Shown: piece after piece, positions 23,619-32,717 of the stretch
Layout of the letters: the number at the start of each line of letters is the position of its first letter
Numbering within the stretch: the stretch's first letter is position 1
NCBI RefSeq assembly: GCF_000621325.1
Contig: NZ_KK211258.1
Span: forward strand, 95,704-128,844
Length of the DNA: 33,141 nt
DNA from: Thiothrix lacustris DSM 21227
GTDB lineage: Bacteria; Pseudomonadota; Gammaproteobacteria; Thiotrichales; Thiotrichaceae
Direction of reading: 5' to 3'
Notes under the pieces: generated by a model
Seen by the model: the letters and a program-made list of their open reading frames with translations, nothing else
Told to the model about the DNA's origin: nothing
Database searches by the model: none
Position numbers and translations under genes: made by a program

Positions 23619-24866
23619 ATGCAAAGCAAAACCTTGAAAAAATCAACACAGGCGAAAGCATCGCCCAGTGCATCCCAAGCTGTTTACAGCTGGGAAGGCG
23701 TCAACCGTAATGGTGTGAAGATGCGTGGGGAAACCCAAGCGGTTAACCCCAACTGGTTACGTGCTGAACTGCGGCGCAAAGGTATTAATCCAGGGCGTAT
23801 CTATAAAAAAGCGAGACCCCTGTTCAAGCCTGCTATTAAACCAGCAGATATTGCCCAGTTTGCCCGCCAGCTGACGACCATGATGCGCTCAGGTGTTCCA
23901 ATGGTGCAGTCACTTGAGCTGATGGCATCAGGCGGGGATAATGTGTCGGTGCGTGACTTAATCAAGAAATTGACGGCGGATATTGAGGGAGGGGCTAGCC
24001 TCGGTAGTGCCTTAGCACGCCATCCCAAATATTTCGATAAGTTATTCGTCAATCTCGTTAAGGCTGGTGAGCAAGCGGGTACGTTGGAAACGATGCTTGA
24101 AAAAGTAGCCAGTTATAAAGAAAAAAGTGAAGCGCTCAAAGCTAAGGTCAAAAGTGCGATGACCTACCCGATTATCGTTGTTGTTGCCGCAGTGGTGGTG
24201 TCGGCCATCCTGTTAATCTGGGTTATTCCGCAGTTTAAGGAAGTGTTTAGCAGTTTTGGCGCGGACTTGCCTGCCTTTACCTTATTGGTGATTTCCTTTT
24301 CAGACTGGTTAGTCGCTAATTGGTGGATGCCAATTTTGGTCTTTGTTGCCATCGGATTTAGCTTTACTCAGGCAAGGCAGCGTTCTCCTGCCTTCGATCG
24401 TTTTGTGGATAAAGCCTCGTTAAAGATACCGATCATGGGTAATATCCTGAATCTGTCGGCTGTTGCCCGTTTTGCTCGCACACTTGCCACCATGTTTGCT
24501 GCTGGTGTCCCCTTGGTCGAGGCGATGGATTCCGTAGCAGGCGCAACCGGTAATGCGCTGTATGAGGAGGCTTCGCGTCGCATTCAGGACGATACGGCAC
24601 GCGGTGTACAGCTCAATACCGCGATGATGACCACACAATTATTCCCTAATATGATGGTACAAATGACTCGTATCGGTGAAGAATCTGGGCGACTGGAAGA
24701 AATGCTGGCGAAAGTCGCCGATTATTACGAAGCACAGGTAGACGCCTTGGTGGATACCCTTGCTAAACAAATTGAACCGCTGATCATGGCGGTATTGGGT
24801 GGTATCGTCGGTAGTTTGGTTATTGCCATGTACTTGCCCATCTTTAAACTTGGATCAGTCGTTTAG
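23619..24866 (+). CDS. pilC: Type IV pilus inner-membrane platform protein PilC
   Basis: This 415-aa protein is the GspF-type platform on which PilB acts and through which pilins are inserted. The N-terminus (YSWEGVNRNGVKMRGETQA) is typical. Two repeated GspF domains are visible: the first with FARQLTTMMRSGVPMVQSLE (about 85-105), the second with FARTLATMFAAGVPLVEAMD (about 287-306). Hydrophobic segments lie near 180-205, 234-250 and 384-410. The start is 108 bases after pilB; the gap contains short inverted repeats (CACAGGA with TCCTGTG around 23546-23576) and AGAGTCCT twice, with no clear promoter. PilD begins 13 bases after its stop. Confidence 0.96.
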   Translation: MQSKTLKKSTQAKASPSASQAVYSWEGVNRNGVKMRGETQAVNPNWLRAELRRKGINPGRIYKKARPLFKPAIKPADIAQFARQLTTMMRSGVPMVQSLELMASGGDNVSVRDLIKKLTADIEGGASLGSALARHPKYFDKLFVNLVKAGEQAGTLETMLEKVASYKEKSEALKAKVKSAMTYPIIVVVAAVVVSAILLIWVIPQFKEVFSSFGADLPAFTLLVISFSDWLVANWWMPILVFVAIGFSFTQARQRSPAFDRFVDKASLKIPIMGNILNLSAVARFARTLATMFAAGVPLVEAMDSVAGATGNALYEEASRRIQDDTARGVQLNTAMMTTQLFPNMMVQMTRIGEESGRLEEMLAKVADYYEAQVDALVDTLAKQIEPLIMAVLGGIVGSLVIAMYLPIFKLGSVV

Positions 24867-24879
24867 GAAAGCACTACAC

Positions 24880-25752
24880 ATGGAACTTATTTATTTACTC
24901 AGCACCAGCCAAGTCTGGTTAGTGAGCGTGGTTGGGTTATTTTCATTGCTGGTGGGTAGTTTCCTGAATGTGGTTATTTATCGACTGCCCATCATCCTAG
25001 AGCGCCAGTGGAAACGTGATTGCAATGAATGGTTAGAAAAACAAGCGGGTGAGGATACCGGAGAGTTTAATCTAGTGGTGCCGCGTTCGCAGTGTCCTAC
25101 TTGCGGTCATAAGATTACAGCGGTGGAGAATATCCCCGTGCTGAGTTACTTGTTCCTGAGGGGGAAGTGTCGCGGTTGTAAAACGCCTATTTCTATCCAA
25201 TACCCACTGGTGGAATTAGCGACGGCGATACTTTCCATGTTGATGGCAGTGCAGGTAGGCTTTGGTATTGAATTGCTGGCTTTATTGGGTTTTACGTGGG
25301 TATTGGTTGCGCTGTTCATGATCGATGCCAAAACCATGTTGTTACCTGACATTCTCACTTATCCGCTGTTATGGGCAGGCTTGCTGCTCAATCTGAACGG
25401 CATGATCGTGCCATTACCTGATGCGGTATTGGGTGCTGCCTTTGGGTATTTGTCGTTGTGGTCGGTATTCCATTTGTTCCGCCTCATTACTGGGAAGGAG
25501 GGCATGGGTTATGGTGACTTCAAATTGCTCGCAGCGCTCGGTGCATGGGGGGGCTGGCAGATATTACCGTTTATCATTTTCGCCTCATCCGCGTTTGGCG
25601 CCGTGTTTGGCATCGTGTGGATGTTAGTCAAGCGTAACCGCGAAAGCCTACCAATGCCCTTCGGCCCATGGCTGGCAATGGCAGGCTTTGTGGCTGTTAT
25701 CTGGCGCACCGAGATACTGGCGTGGATGACGCCTATCTTCATGCCCAACTAA
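24880..25752 (+). CDS. pilD: Prepilin peptidase and N-methyltransferase PilD
   Basis: This 290-aa membrane aspartyl protease cleaves prepilin leaders after Gly and methylates the new Phe1. The N-terminal cytoplasmic zinc module has CPTC (72-75) and CRGC (97-100), required for the methyltransferase part. The catalytic aspartates are Asp149 in FMIDAKTMLLPD and Asp213 in GMGYGDFKLLAALGAWGGW. About seven to eight membrane helices are visible. ATG 24880 was chosen because AGGAAAG lies at a proper distance; the longer open frame from 24799 would overlap pilC by 68 bases. It would process both pilins at 5955 and 6462, and other pseudopilins of the cell. Confidence 0.96.
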   Translation: MELIYLLSTSQVWLVSVVGLFSLLVGSFLNVVIYRLPIILERQWKRDCNEWLEKQAGEDTGEFNLVVPRSQCPTCGHKITAVENIPVLSYLFLRGKCRGCKTPISIQYPLVELATAILSMLMAVQVGFGIELLALLGFTWVLVALFMIDAKTMLLPDILTYPLLWAGLLLNLNGMIVPLPDAVLGAAFGYLSLWSVFHLFRLITGKEGMGYGDFKLLAALGAWGGWQILPFIIFASSAFGAVFGIVWMLVKRNRESLPMPFGPWLAMAGFVAVIWRTEILAWMTPIFMPN

Positions 25753-25761
25753 GGCTGGCGG

Positions 25762-26196
25762 TTAGCGGATATAACGACACATCGGCGGCGCTTGTCCTAC
25801 GATACGGTGAATGCGCGGCGGATGCTGTGCCACTGTATGGCGTTGCGGTACGTAATAAGCATACATTTGTACTGGGCGCACTGGCGCATGAGCTAACGGC
25901 GTGCGTTTGACCGGTGCTCGCCGCTGGAAGCTGTGCGGCACGACCCGCGCAGAACGTTGCCAGCCACTCGCTTGATTAGCGGCCTGATGAGCACGATGCC
26001 CACCGTGCTGATAGTTCACCGGGCATTGCTGCCCACAAGTGGTTGTTGTTTCAACGTGGTAACGCTGAATGCGCACAATTGGCCTGCTTTCGTTGGCTTT
26101 CATGGTGCGCATATCTTCAATACTACCCGTCCATGCTTGAGCGGTTGGAACCGCTAACACTGTCAATCCTAAACCTGCTATTAACTTTTTCATCAT
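25762..26196 (-). CDS. Small exported protein rich in His, Arg and Pro (unknown)
   Basis: I do not recognise this 144-aa protein. It has a clear signal peptide (MMKKLIAGLGLTVLAVPTAQA) with a probable cut after residue 21, leaving about 123 residues. The mature part contains RPIVRIQRYHVETTTTCGQQ, then NYQHGGHRAHQAANQ, and a basic, proline-rich tail with many histidines and three cysteines overall. GGAG before the ATGATG start is a normal ribosome site. The composition suggests an unstructured or metal-binding periplasmic or surface protein. It ends nine bases from the pilD stop, in convergent orientation, and is divergent from ubiE. Confidence 0.65.
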   Translation of the reverse strand: MMKKLIAGLGLTVLAVPTAQAWTGSIEDMRTMKANESRPIVRIQRYHVETTTTCGQQCPVNYQHGGHRAHQAANQASGWQRSARVVPHSFQRRAPVKRTPLAHAPVRPVQMYAYYVPQRHTVAQHPPRIHRIVGQAPPMCRYIR

Positions 26197-26277
26197 CTGA
26201 CTCCATGAAGAAATGGCGTTTGCCTGTTACAATGCCTAAAGAATTAAGTCATCTTGAATCACACGGAAGCATGTCGC

Positions 26278-27030
26278 ATGGCAGAACAGGAACAAACGAC
26301 CCATTTCGGTTTTCAACAAGTACCCGTTGAAGAGAAAGCTAGTCGGGTTGCCGGGGTATTTCATTCAGTAGCCGATAAGTACGACGTAATGAACGACGTA
26401 ATGTCATTCGGCGTCCATCGGCTATGGAAACGTTACACGATTGATGCGGCGGGGGCGAAGCGTGGTAACCGCGTACTGGATCTGGCTGGCGGCACGGGGG
26501 ATCTGGCCTCTAAGTTTGCGCGGATCGTTGGGGAGGATGGTGAAGTAATCCTGTCCGACATCAATGCTTCCATGCTGGAAAACGGGCGTGAACGTCTGAT
26601 AGACATGGGGATTGGTGGCAATGTGCGTTATGTGCAGGCAAACGCCGAATGCTTACCCTTTGCTGATAACCATTTCGATATTATTACCATGGCGTTTGGG
26701 CTACGTAATGTGACGGATAAAGATAAGGCGTTGCGCTCCATGTACCGCGTGTTAAAACCGGGTGGGCGCTTGTTGGTGCTGGAGTTTTCCAAGCCCGTAC
26801 TTCCTGGTTTGTCGCCACTTTATGATCAGTATTCGTTTAAATTCTTGCCAATGATGGGTAAATTGATTGCCAACGATGCTGAAAGTTACCGTTATCTGGC
26901 AGAATCCATCCGTATGCACCCGGATCAGGTTACCCTCAAGGGCATGATGGAAGCGGCCGGATTCGAGCGCGTTACCTATACCAATATGACCGGTGGCATC
27001 GTAGCTTTACACAAAGGCTTTAAATTCTGA
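26278..27030 (+). CDS. ubiE: Ubiquinone/menaquinone biosynthesis C-methyltransferase UbiE
   Basis: This 250-aa SAM-dependent enzyme methylates carbon in the ubiquinone (and menaquinone) ring. Family signatures are [34 protein letters not shown] (SAM motif I), [35 protein letters not shown] and [17 protein letters not shown] at the end. ATG 26278 was chosen because GGAAG at 26265-26269 is eight bases upstream; the longer frame from TTG 26254 is less likely. Length matches known UbiE. The last 55 bases overlap the end of opgC on the other strand. No ubiJ or ubiB follows, unlike in E. coli. Confidence 0.96.
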   Translation: MAEQEQTTHFGFQQVPVEEKASRVAGVFHSVADKYDVMNDVMSFGVHRLWKRYTIDAAGAKRGNRVLDLAGGTGDLASKFARIVGEDGEVILSDINASMLENGRERLIDMGIGGNVRYVQANAECLPFADNHFDIITMAFGLRNVTDKDKALRSMYRVLKPGGRLLVLEFSKPVLPGLSPLYDQYSFKFLPMMGKLIANDAESYRYLAESIRMHPDQVTLKGMMEAAGFERVTYTNMTGGIVALHKGFKF

Positions 27031-28163
27031 GTTTTTGCCTGTTTCTTGCGCTGTAAATAGGCTTTATGCCACAGCGCAGGCAGGCTTAAGCTGGCAATGA
27101 AAAACACCAGAGCCACCCATTTCTGATTATCCGTCAACGCCCAAGCACCCCACCGAAACGGAATGTAGCAATACAGCACGACTAAATGGTACGCAAATAC
27201 CTGTAAGGAGTGCTGTCCCAAAAAAGCTAACCAACGCCCCGGTAATGCTAGGAGTTTAAACACGTTATAACGTTGGTGCAGGCTGATTAGTCCTGCGATC
27301 ATCACCACAAACGTCAGGAAATTTATCAGTCGTAACCACGCCATGTTGTCCCGCGCAATGTGACGGTATTCCTGAAACCATGCCGCAATAGGTGACATAC
27401 TGCTGGGTATATGACCATGACGTTGTAAATATAATGCCACCGCCAGCGTAACGCTTGTTATCCACAACCCACCCGTGACCCGCAGCCATGTAACATTACC
27501 CGTATGTTTGTGATGAAAACGGAGATAGCCCAGCACCATGCCCAATACAAAAATCAATTGCCACGCCATGAAGTCAAATGCGCCGACCCTGACCAGAATA
27601 AATGTCGGCAACAACGTGAGCACCTCACGCCCCCAGCCATATTGGGCAGCTAACCAAAAACTACCACTTCCCAGTAACACCATCGCTACCCCAATCAGTT
27701 GGTATTGCAACATGAGGCGTAAGGCGAAGGGTGCTGCTAACATAAAAGCAACATACATGGGCAAGACATCTAGCATCGGGGGTTGATACACCAACAATAG
27801 GCCTGATAGCAAACCTCTGGTGGGTTCTGCCTGCATTTCATTGGCAAAACTTAACCAATATGCGCCTGACAATTTTGTCGCCACGGTGAACACAAACACG
27901 GCCAGTAAAACAAGAAAATGGTAAAAATAAATAGTGCCAGCCCGCTGCCAGACGCGCTTTTCTAATACTAATCCCCCAGCAGCATAGTAACGGCTATAGA
28001 CCAATGCTACGAGCATTCCTGAGAGAAATACAAAGCCTTCAGCCGCACTCACATACCCGGAAAACTCATACAGATGCTGGAAAACCGGTTCACCAAAATG
28101 GTCAGAGGCCATAATGATCAACATTAAACCTCTCAGTATATCCAGCGAAATATCACGGTTCAT
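26976..28163 (-). CDS. opgC: OpgC, membrane acyltransferase that modifies periplasmic glucans
   Basis: This 395-aa protein with about ten membrane helices matches the OpgC/MdoC family, which adds succinyl or similar groups to osmoregulated periplasmic glucans. The start [20 protein letters not shown] is diagnostic, with His at the end of the first helix region, and [19 protein letters not shown] follows. The C-terminus is basic ([18 protein letters not shown]). Its location divergent from opgG-opgH mirrors the opgC/opgGH layout of enteric bacteria, which strengthens the call. The 3' end overlaps ubiE by 55 bases in the opposite direction. GAGGA lies upstream of ATG 28163. The 187-bp gap to opgG must hold both promoters, but I see no convincing -35/-10 pair. 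Confidence 0.87.
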   Translation of the reverse strand: MNRDISLDILRGLMLIIMASDHFGEPVFQHLYEFSGYVSAAEGFVFLSGMLVALVYSRYYAAGGLVLEKRVWQRAGTIYFYHFLVLLAVFVFTVATKLSGAYWLSFANEMQAEPTRGLLSGLLLVYQPPMLDVLPMYVAFMLAAPFALRLMLQYQLIGVAMVLLGSGSFWLAAQYGWGREVLTLLPTFILVRVGAFDFMAWQLIFVLGMVLGYLRFHHKHTGNVTWLRVTGGLWITSVTLAVALYLQRHGHIPSSMSPIAAWFQEYRHIARDNMAWLRLINFLTFVVMIAGLISLHQRYNVFKLLALPGRWLAFLGQHSLQVFAYHLVVLYCYIPFRWGAWALTDNQKWVALVFFIASLSLPALWHKAYLQRKKQAKTQNLKPLCKATMPPVILV

Positions 28164-28350
28164 GTAATGCTATATCCTCAGCTTGCGGACGGCTGGTCGT
28201 TTTGAATGGAGCGATTCGATTAAGTACCGGATATTCCAACAATATAGCGCTGGACGCAACGGGTATTCTACTCTAGAATTTCTCTCCCAAGTCCCTTGAT
28301 TACTCTTGGCAGTCCACTCAGCAGATAGCATCCTCCGGTATCCCCCCATC

Positions 28351-29883
28351 ATGAAACTCAACTTCCTTGTTTGGCTTCTTTTTGTTGTCTTGCTACCCTT
28401 GGCAAGCTTATCTGCGCGTGCTGACGATGGCTGTTTTGTGCACGCCAAACAAGTAGCGGAGCAACTCTCGCATCAGCCCTTCGTGCAAACACCCATGATG
28501 CAGGTCGATACGGGTCGAATCACTTACGATTACTACCACCGGATTCAATTCCAGCAAAAAAAGACCTTTTGGCGGGATGAAGACTTACCCTTTCAACTGG
28601 AGTTTATGCATCCCGGTATGCATTTTATCCGTCCAATTGAATTATTTTCATGGGAAAAAGGTGCGGCTCATCCTATCAAGTTTTCCAGTGGCTATTTTGA
28701 TTATTCGCAAGTCAAACAGCTCAATATAGAGCAAGATGAAGCCAAAATGGGCTTCACTGGTTTCCGCATCCTCTCCAAAATGGGTAAAACCAATGCGGGG
28801 GATATGCACACAGAAACCGTCGCCTTCCAAGGCGCTAGTTACTTCCGCGCCCTCGGTCGAGACCAACGTTATGGCTTGTCCGCACGCGGACTGGCGCTCA
28901 ACACCTCCTTGGAAGGGCAGGAAGAATTCCCTGATTACACGAAGTTCTGGCTAGAAAAGCCCACTCAACAGGCCAAGCAACTCGTATTCTGTGCGCTGCT
29001 AGATTCACCTTCTACCACCGGTGCAACTCGTTTTGTACTAACGCCCGACAAAACCACGGTGATGGAACTTGAAACTCAACTATACCCACGTAAGGATATG
29101 AGTGAGATTGGCATAGCGCCCTTAACCAGCATGTTTTTTCACGGTGAAAACTCTCAGCAACATTACGGTGATTATCGCCCAGAAGTGCATGATTCTGATG
29201 GTTTGATGATCCAACAAGGTAAGGAATGGACATGGCAGCCACTGCTGGAAGTGCCGTATTTCAAGTTTCAATCCACTCCAATCGATAAGCTTTCAGGTTT
29301 TGGCCTGATGCAACGTGATCGCAACTTCGACCATTATCAGGATCTAGAAGCATGGTATCATGCACGCCCAAGTGTATGGGTTGAGCCGTTAGATGAGTGG
29401 GGCAAAGGCAGTGTCCAATTGCTGCGTCTGCACACCGATTCTGACATTGTCGACAATATCGTGGCATACTGGAAAAGTGATGCAGGGCAAGCTTTGCAAC
29501 ATTTTAGCTACCGTTTGTCGTGGCGTTCAGATGATCCGCCAGCGCATACCTTAGGTAAAGTGGTTGCCACTCGCGCTACCAATAAAGCGGTGGATGCTTT
29601 GCCAGGTCATAAAGGACGTATTCGATTTGTTGTCGATTTCAACAACTTACCAAAATTAGCAAGCCCCCCAGTAGCAGAGGTAATATTCAACGGTATGGGT
29701 CAGACCAAACCTGCCGTGGTTCAAGAAAATCCTTATGTACAAGGGTGGCGGGTGATTGCCGCCGTGTTCCCGGAAACGTGTGACAAACCCATGACGGTAA
29801 CCATTCGCCTGACAAGCGGAGGAAACCCTGTAAGTGAAACGTGGTCTTACCCTATTCCTGAGTCATTGTGCAATGTACCTTGA
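28351..29883 (+). CDS. opgG: OpgG, periplasmic glucan biosynthesis protein
   Basis: This 510-aa exported protein acts in the periplasm in making the beta-1,2-linked glucan backbone with its beta-1,6 branches. A signal peptide is visible (MKLNFLVWLLFVVLLPLASL, with cleavage near SARA-DD). The body has the OpgG/OpgD features: FQLEFMHPGMHFIRPI, YFRALGRDQRYGLSARGLAL, EEFPDYTKFWLEKP, SMFFHGENS, DSDGLMIQQGKEWTWQPL and FGLMQRDRNFDHYQDLEAWYH. Length matches the family. ATG 28351 was chosen because it gives a standard signal peptide; the ORF upstream from 28306 would add a polar extension. It heads the opg operon. Confidence 0.95.
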   Translation: MKLNFLVWLLFVVLLPLASLSARADDGCFVHAKQVAEQLSHQPFVQTPMMQVDTGRITYDYYHRIQFQQKKTFWRDEDLPFQLEFMHPGMHFIRPIELFSWEKGAAHPIKFSSGYFDYSQVKQLNIEQDEAKMGFTGFRILSKMGKTNAGDMHTETVAFQGASYFRALGRDQRYGLSARGLALNTSLEGQEEFPDYTKFWLEKPTQQAKQLVFCALLDSPSTTGATRFVLTPDKTTVMELETQLYPRKDMSEIGIAPLTSMFFHGENSQQHYGDYRPEVHDSDGLMIQQGKEWTWQPLLEVPYFKFQSTPIDKLSGFGLMQRDRNFDHYQDLEAWYHARPSVWVEPLDEWGKGSVQLLRLHTDSDIVDNIVAYWKSDAGQALQHFSYRLSWRSDDPPAHTLGKVVATRATNKAVDALPGHKGRIRFVVDFNNLPKLASPPVAEVIFNGMGQTKPAVVQENPYVQGWRVIAAVFPETCDKPMTVTIRLTSGGNPVSETWSYPIPESLCNVP

Positions 29884-29950
29884 CCTTGAACAGATCAATA
29901 ACAACAACAAAACATATTGACGTTAACAACCCTCACGAGGATTGATACAC

Positions 29951-30364
29951 ATGAATGAACAACTAGCACATACCCCATTCAGCGCTGATGCATCAGAGGT
30001 GAAAGCCTCCACTGATACGTGGATACTGGCAAAAAAGCGTGCCAACGACTATCTAAAACTGCATCGTTTGCCTGAAGCCGAACGTGAACATTTGTTGACG
30101 CGCATTACCCATAAGTTGGCACGTGCTGGGTTATTTAGTGAACAAGAGCTTATCCAGTTGTTCATTAGTACTGCGCAGAAAGAATTGGCACTGCTGCAAG
30201 TCACTGAAGAGAAATCAGCCAAGACGCACCCCCTTGATGAGCAGGATGCCAAAGCTGACCGTACTCAAACTGGGCCACGGTTCGAACGTAGTAGCATTCG
30301 GGTAGCGCCTCTACAGGCGATTACTTTGCTACCAACATCGCGTCAACGTCTCGGTATTAAATGA
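29951..30364 (+). CDS. Small cytosolic protein between opgG and opgH (unknown)
   Basis: I do not recognise this 137-aa protein. It has no signal peptide or membrane segment. The first ~95 residues are predicted helical and charged (ILAKKRANDYLKLHRLPEAE, then LLTRITHKLARAGLFSEQEL). The last ~40 are basic and probably flexible, ending in PTSRQRLGIK. GAGG at 29937-29940 precedes ATG 29951. Its stop overlaps the opgH start (ATGA), so the two are coupled. E. coli OpgH has a cytoplasmic N-terminal domain of about this size before its first helix, which the OpgH here lacks. A split-off regulatory domain is therefore possible, although no residue match to it is obvious. Confidence 0.7.
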   Translation: MNEQLAHTPFSADASEVKASTDTWILAKKRANDYLKLHRLPEAEREHLLTRITHKLARAGLFSEQELIQLFISTAQKELALLQVTEEKSAKTHPLDEQDAKADRTQTGPRFERSSIRVAPLQAITLLPTSRQRLGIK

Positions 30365-32388
30365 GCCAGCACAACGAGCAAATCCCTTGGCAGGCAACTG
30401 CCAAGCGGAGACGGGTGGCCTTCTTTTCCGCGATTGGCCTTTTGACCGGATTAGCAACCTTCTGGCTGGGCAGTAACCTCCCCAGTGAGCTGGCGCTTAT
30501 CTGGCAAATATTGGTGTTATTTCCTTTTGCTGTGCTCTTTTTGTGGCTCGCCTTAGGGTTTATGACGGCTATCGCGGGTCTGTGGGTATTGAATTTCGGA
30601 GGGCAAAACCGGATTGCCAGTGCGCCCAGCTCGCCCTTGCCTCAATTGCAAACGCGGGAAACCACGGCAATCTTGCTACCGATCTACAACGAAGATATCG
30701 CCTACGTTTACGCCGGGTTGCAAAGCATTTATCAGTCGCTGGAGCAGACAGGGCAACTGCAACATTTCGAGTTTTACATCCTCTCCGATTCAGACGACGC
30801 CAGTAACTGGCTGCGTGAGGAAGCAGCGTGGTCAGCGTTGTGTCGCACGGTTGGTTCTACTGATCGCATTCACTACCGCCGCCGCAAACATCGCACCAAA
30901 AAGAAAAGCGGCAATGTCATGGATTTTTGCCGTCGCTGGGGCAAACGCCACCCCTATATGGTGGTGCTGGATGCTGACAGCCTGATGACCGGCGATGCGC
31001 TGGTGCGCCTCGTTGATGCGATGGATCGTAACGAACGTGTTGGCTTGATTCAGACGCCTTTGTATACCATTGGCTTAGATACGCTGTATGCGCGTGGCCA
31101 ACAATTTGTTAACCGTATCTACGGCCCCATTTTCTTTGCTGGATTGCATTGGTGGTGGTTGGGTGAGAGCCAATACTGGGGGCACAATGTCATTATCCGA
31201 ACCCAAGCTTTCATGGGGCACTGCCACTTACCCAAGCTTCCCGAAGGCGGCGCGTTGGGCGGCGAAATTCTCAGCCACGATTTTGTCGAGGCAGCCTTAC
31301 TAAGCCGTGCAGGCTGGGAAACGTGGCTTGCTTATGACATGGAGGGTAGTTTCGAACGCCCACCGCCAACCCTAACGGACTCGCTTAAGCGCGACCGTCG
31401 CTGGTGTCAAGGCAACTTGCAACACTGGCTGATCATTTGGGCGCATGGTATCCCTAACTTGCATCGCTTTTTGCTACTGGGTGGGATTATGTCCTACATC
31501 AGTTCCTTGATCTGGCTAGGCTGGCTTGTTGTGCTCACGGCCATTGCCGTGTTTTACCCTACACTGACGCTGATTCCCCTGACAGCGGGTAATACTGCGT
31601 TATTAAGCCTGACTTTGATCCTACTGTTTTTCTACAAAACCTTTGGGATAGCACAAGCCATTCGCAAAGGCACGGTGAAACGTTTTGGTGGAATACTGGG
31701 GTTAAGCGGTAGCATTCTGATGGAAACCTTCCTCTCTATGCTGACGGCTCCAGTACGCATGATGTATTACAGCAAATTCGTGGTGCAAATTCTGCAAGGT
31801 AAACGCGCTGTGTGGGGAACTCAGCAGCGTACTGGCGGTGGCTTGGCGTGGGAGGATGCTGTGCAGGAATACCGCTGGGTCAGCTTGACGGGTGCTATTT
31901 GGGGGTTGGTGTTGCTGACCTTCAATCCGGTGACGTTTTGGTGGATGTCACCTGTGATCGCTGGGCTGGTGCTATCTGTACCCATGGGAATGTTGACTAG
32001 TTTGCAGACCAGTTTAAAGCTCAACCTGTTCCGTACCCCGGATGAAGTTGCGCCTGACTTTATTCTGCAAGCGTTTGAAAAGAACTACGCCCAAATGCTG
32101 GCGAACCCGTGCATGTCTACCCGCGACCTGTTTATACGCGTATTGGTTGATCCGCTTGCTTTCCGTCAGCACATGACTTACATCCCGCAACGCTCCAATG
32201 TGCCGGAGGGCACACGTCAGCAACGCGAAGAACTGGTCAAACGTTTGTTGGAAAAAGGCCCTGGGTCGATTTCTAACAGTGAGCGGCTGGTGATTTTGGA
32301 AGATTCTGATATGTTGTGCCAGTTGCACGCACAGGTTTGGCAGTTGCCGGAAGCTCAATTTCATGAGCATTGGATGTCGAAGCTGTAG
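30361..32388 (+). CDS. opgH: OpgH, glucan glucosyltransferase (short form)
   Basis: This 675-aa inner-membrane GT2 enzyme makes the beta-1,2-glucan chain and exports it to the periplasm. The N-terminus has only ~17 polar residues before two helices (about 18-38 and 46-77). The catalytic domain has ILLPIYNEDIAYVYAGL, FYILSDSDDA, VVLDADSLMTGDALV (DxD near 204), GESQYWGHN, LSHDFVEAALLSRAGWETWL and KRDRRWCQGN (Q/RxxRW near 344-352). Several helices follow to about residue 560, then a cytosolic C-terminus. E. coli OpgH is 847 aa; the difference is mainly the missing N-terminal cytoplasmic domain and a shorter C-terminus. It is coupled to the small gene upstream. Confidence 0.94.
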   Translation: MSQHNEQIPWQATAKRRRVAFFSAIGLLTGLATFWLGSNLPSELALIWQILVLFPFAVLFLWLALGFMTAIAGLWVLNFGGQNRIASAPSSPLPQLQTRETTAILLPIYNEDIAYVYAGLQSIYQSLEQTGQLQHFEFYILSDSDDASNWLREEAAWSALCRTVGSTDRIHYRRRKHRTKKKSGNVMDFCRRWGKRHPYMVVLDADSLMTGDALVRLVDAMDRNERVGLIQTPLYTIGLDTLYARGQQFVNRIYGPIFFAGLHWWWLGESQYWGHNVIIRTQAFMGHCHLPKLPEGGALGGEILSHDFVEAALLSRAGWETWLAYDMEGSFERPPPTLTDSLKRDRRWCQGNLQHWLIIWAHGIPNLHRFLLLGGIMSYISSLIWLGWLVVLTAIAVFYPTLTLIPLTAGNTALLSLTLILLFFYKTFGIAQAIRKGTVKRFGGILGLSGSILMETFLSMLTAPVRMMYYSKFVVQILQGKRAVWGTQQRTGGGLAWEDAVQEYRWVSLTGAIWGLVLLTFNPVTFWWMSPVIAGLVLSVPMGMLTSLQTSLKLNLFRTPDEVAPDFILQAFEKNYAQMLANPCMSTRDLFIRVLVDPLAFRQHMTYIPQRSNVPEGTRQQREELVKRLLEKGPGSISNSERLVILEDSDMLCQLHAQVWQLPEAQFHEHWMSKL

Positions 32389-32689
32389 ATTCTGTAGATT
32401 CACCCAGACAAATCCTTGTACAAACCTTGGATGTGTCTGGGTTAGATACTACGCTTGTTGGTTTGCGGCTATCTACCACCACGCTGTTTGGGTTTCCCCG
32501 TTGGCTTCGGCTTCCCACCAAACTCACAACGGCCACCCGCACGCTCAATAAGGTCGGATACGTGACGTATGACTATCTCCACCAAACACCTGTAGACAAA
32601 GGCACACCCTACACGTTCAGCAGTGCAGAGCAGCTAAGGCATCGGCATTTTTAATATCCAGTATGCGATTTGAGCGGAGAATGGGATCA
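32389..32689. other. Intergenic region after opgH, no convincing gene
   Basis: This stretch holds open frames on both strands (for example 32370-32654 plus), but none has a ribosome site or family features I recognise. An inverted repeat at 32403-32441 (CCCAGACA with TGTCTGGG) follows the opgH stop and may terminate the operon, though there is no T-tract. The rest looks like non-coding or decayed sequence leading into the REP-like element. Confidence 0.5.
32403..32441 (+). terminator. Inverted repeat after opgH, possible terminator
   Basis: CCCAGACA (32403-32410) pairs with TGTCTGGG (32434-32441), with further partial pairing of AATCC with GGAT inside. It starts 15 bases after the opgH stop codon. 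No T-run follows, so it may only be an mRNA end-stabilising hairpin. Confidence 0.4.
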
Positions 32690-32716
32690 AATCAATCGAG
32701 TCTGACCCCTTTGATT
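32690..32716 (-). repeat. REP-like 27-bp element, right copy
   Basis: This is the reverse complement of 1455-1481 with one mismatch in 27 bases. It lies at the point where the probable vapC fragment begins, so it may mark an insertion or rearrangement point. Confidence 0.7.
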
Positions 32717-32717
32717 C

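Noticed and set aside
24799-24879. A longer N-terminus for PilD
   Set aside because: It would overlap pilC by 68 bases and adds non-conserved residues; ATG 24880 has a good ribosome site and the normal PilD start.
32370-32654. A 94-codon plus-strand open frame after opgH
   Set aside because: It begins inside the opgH coding end, has no ribosome site, and its translation shows no recognisable family features.
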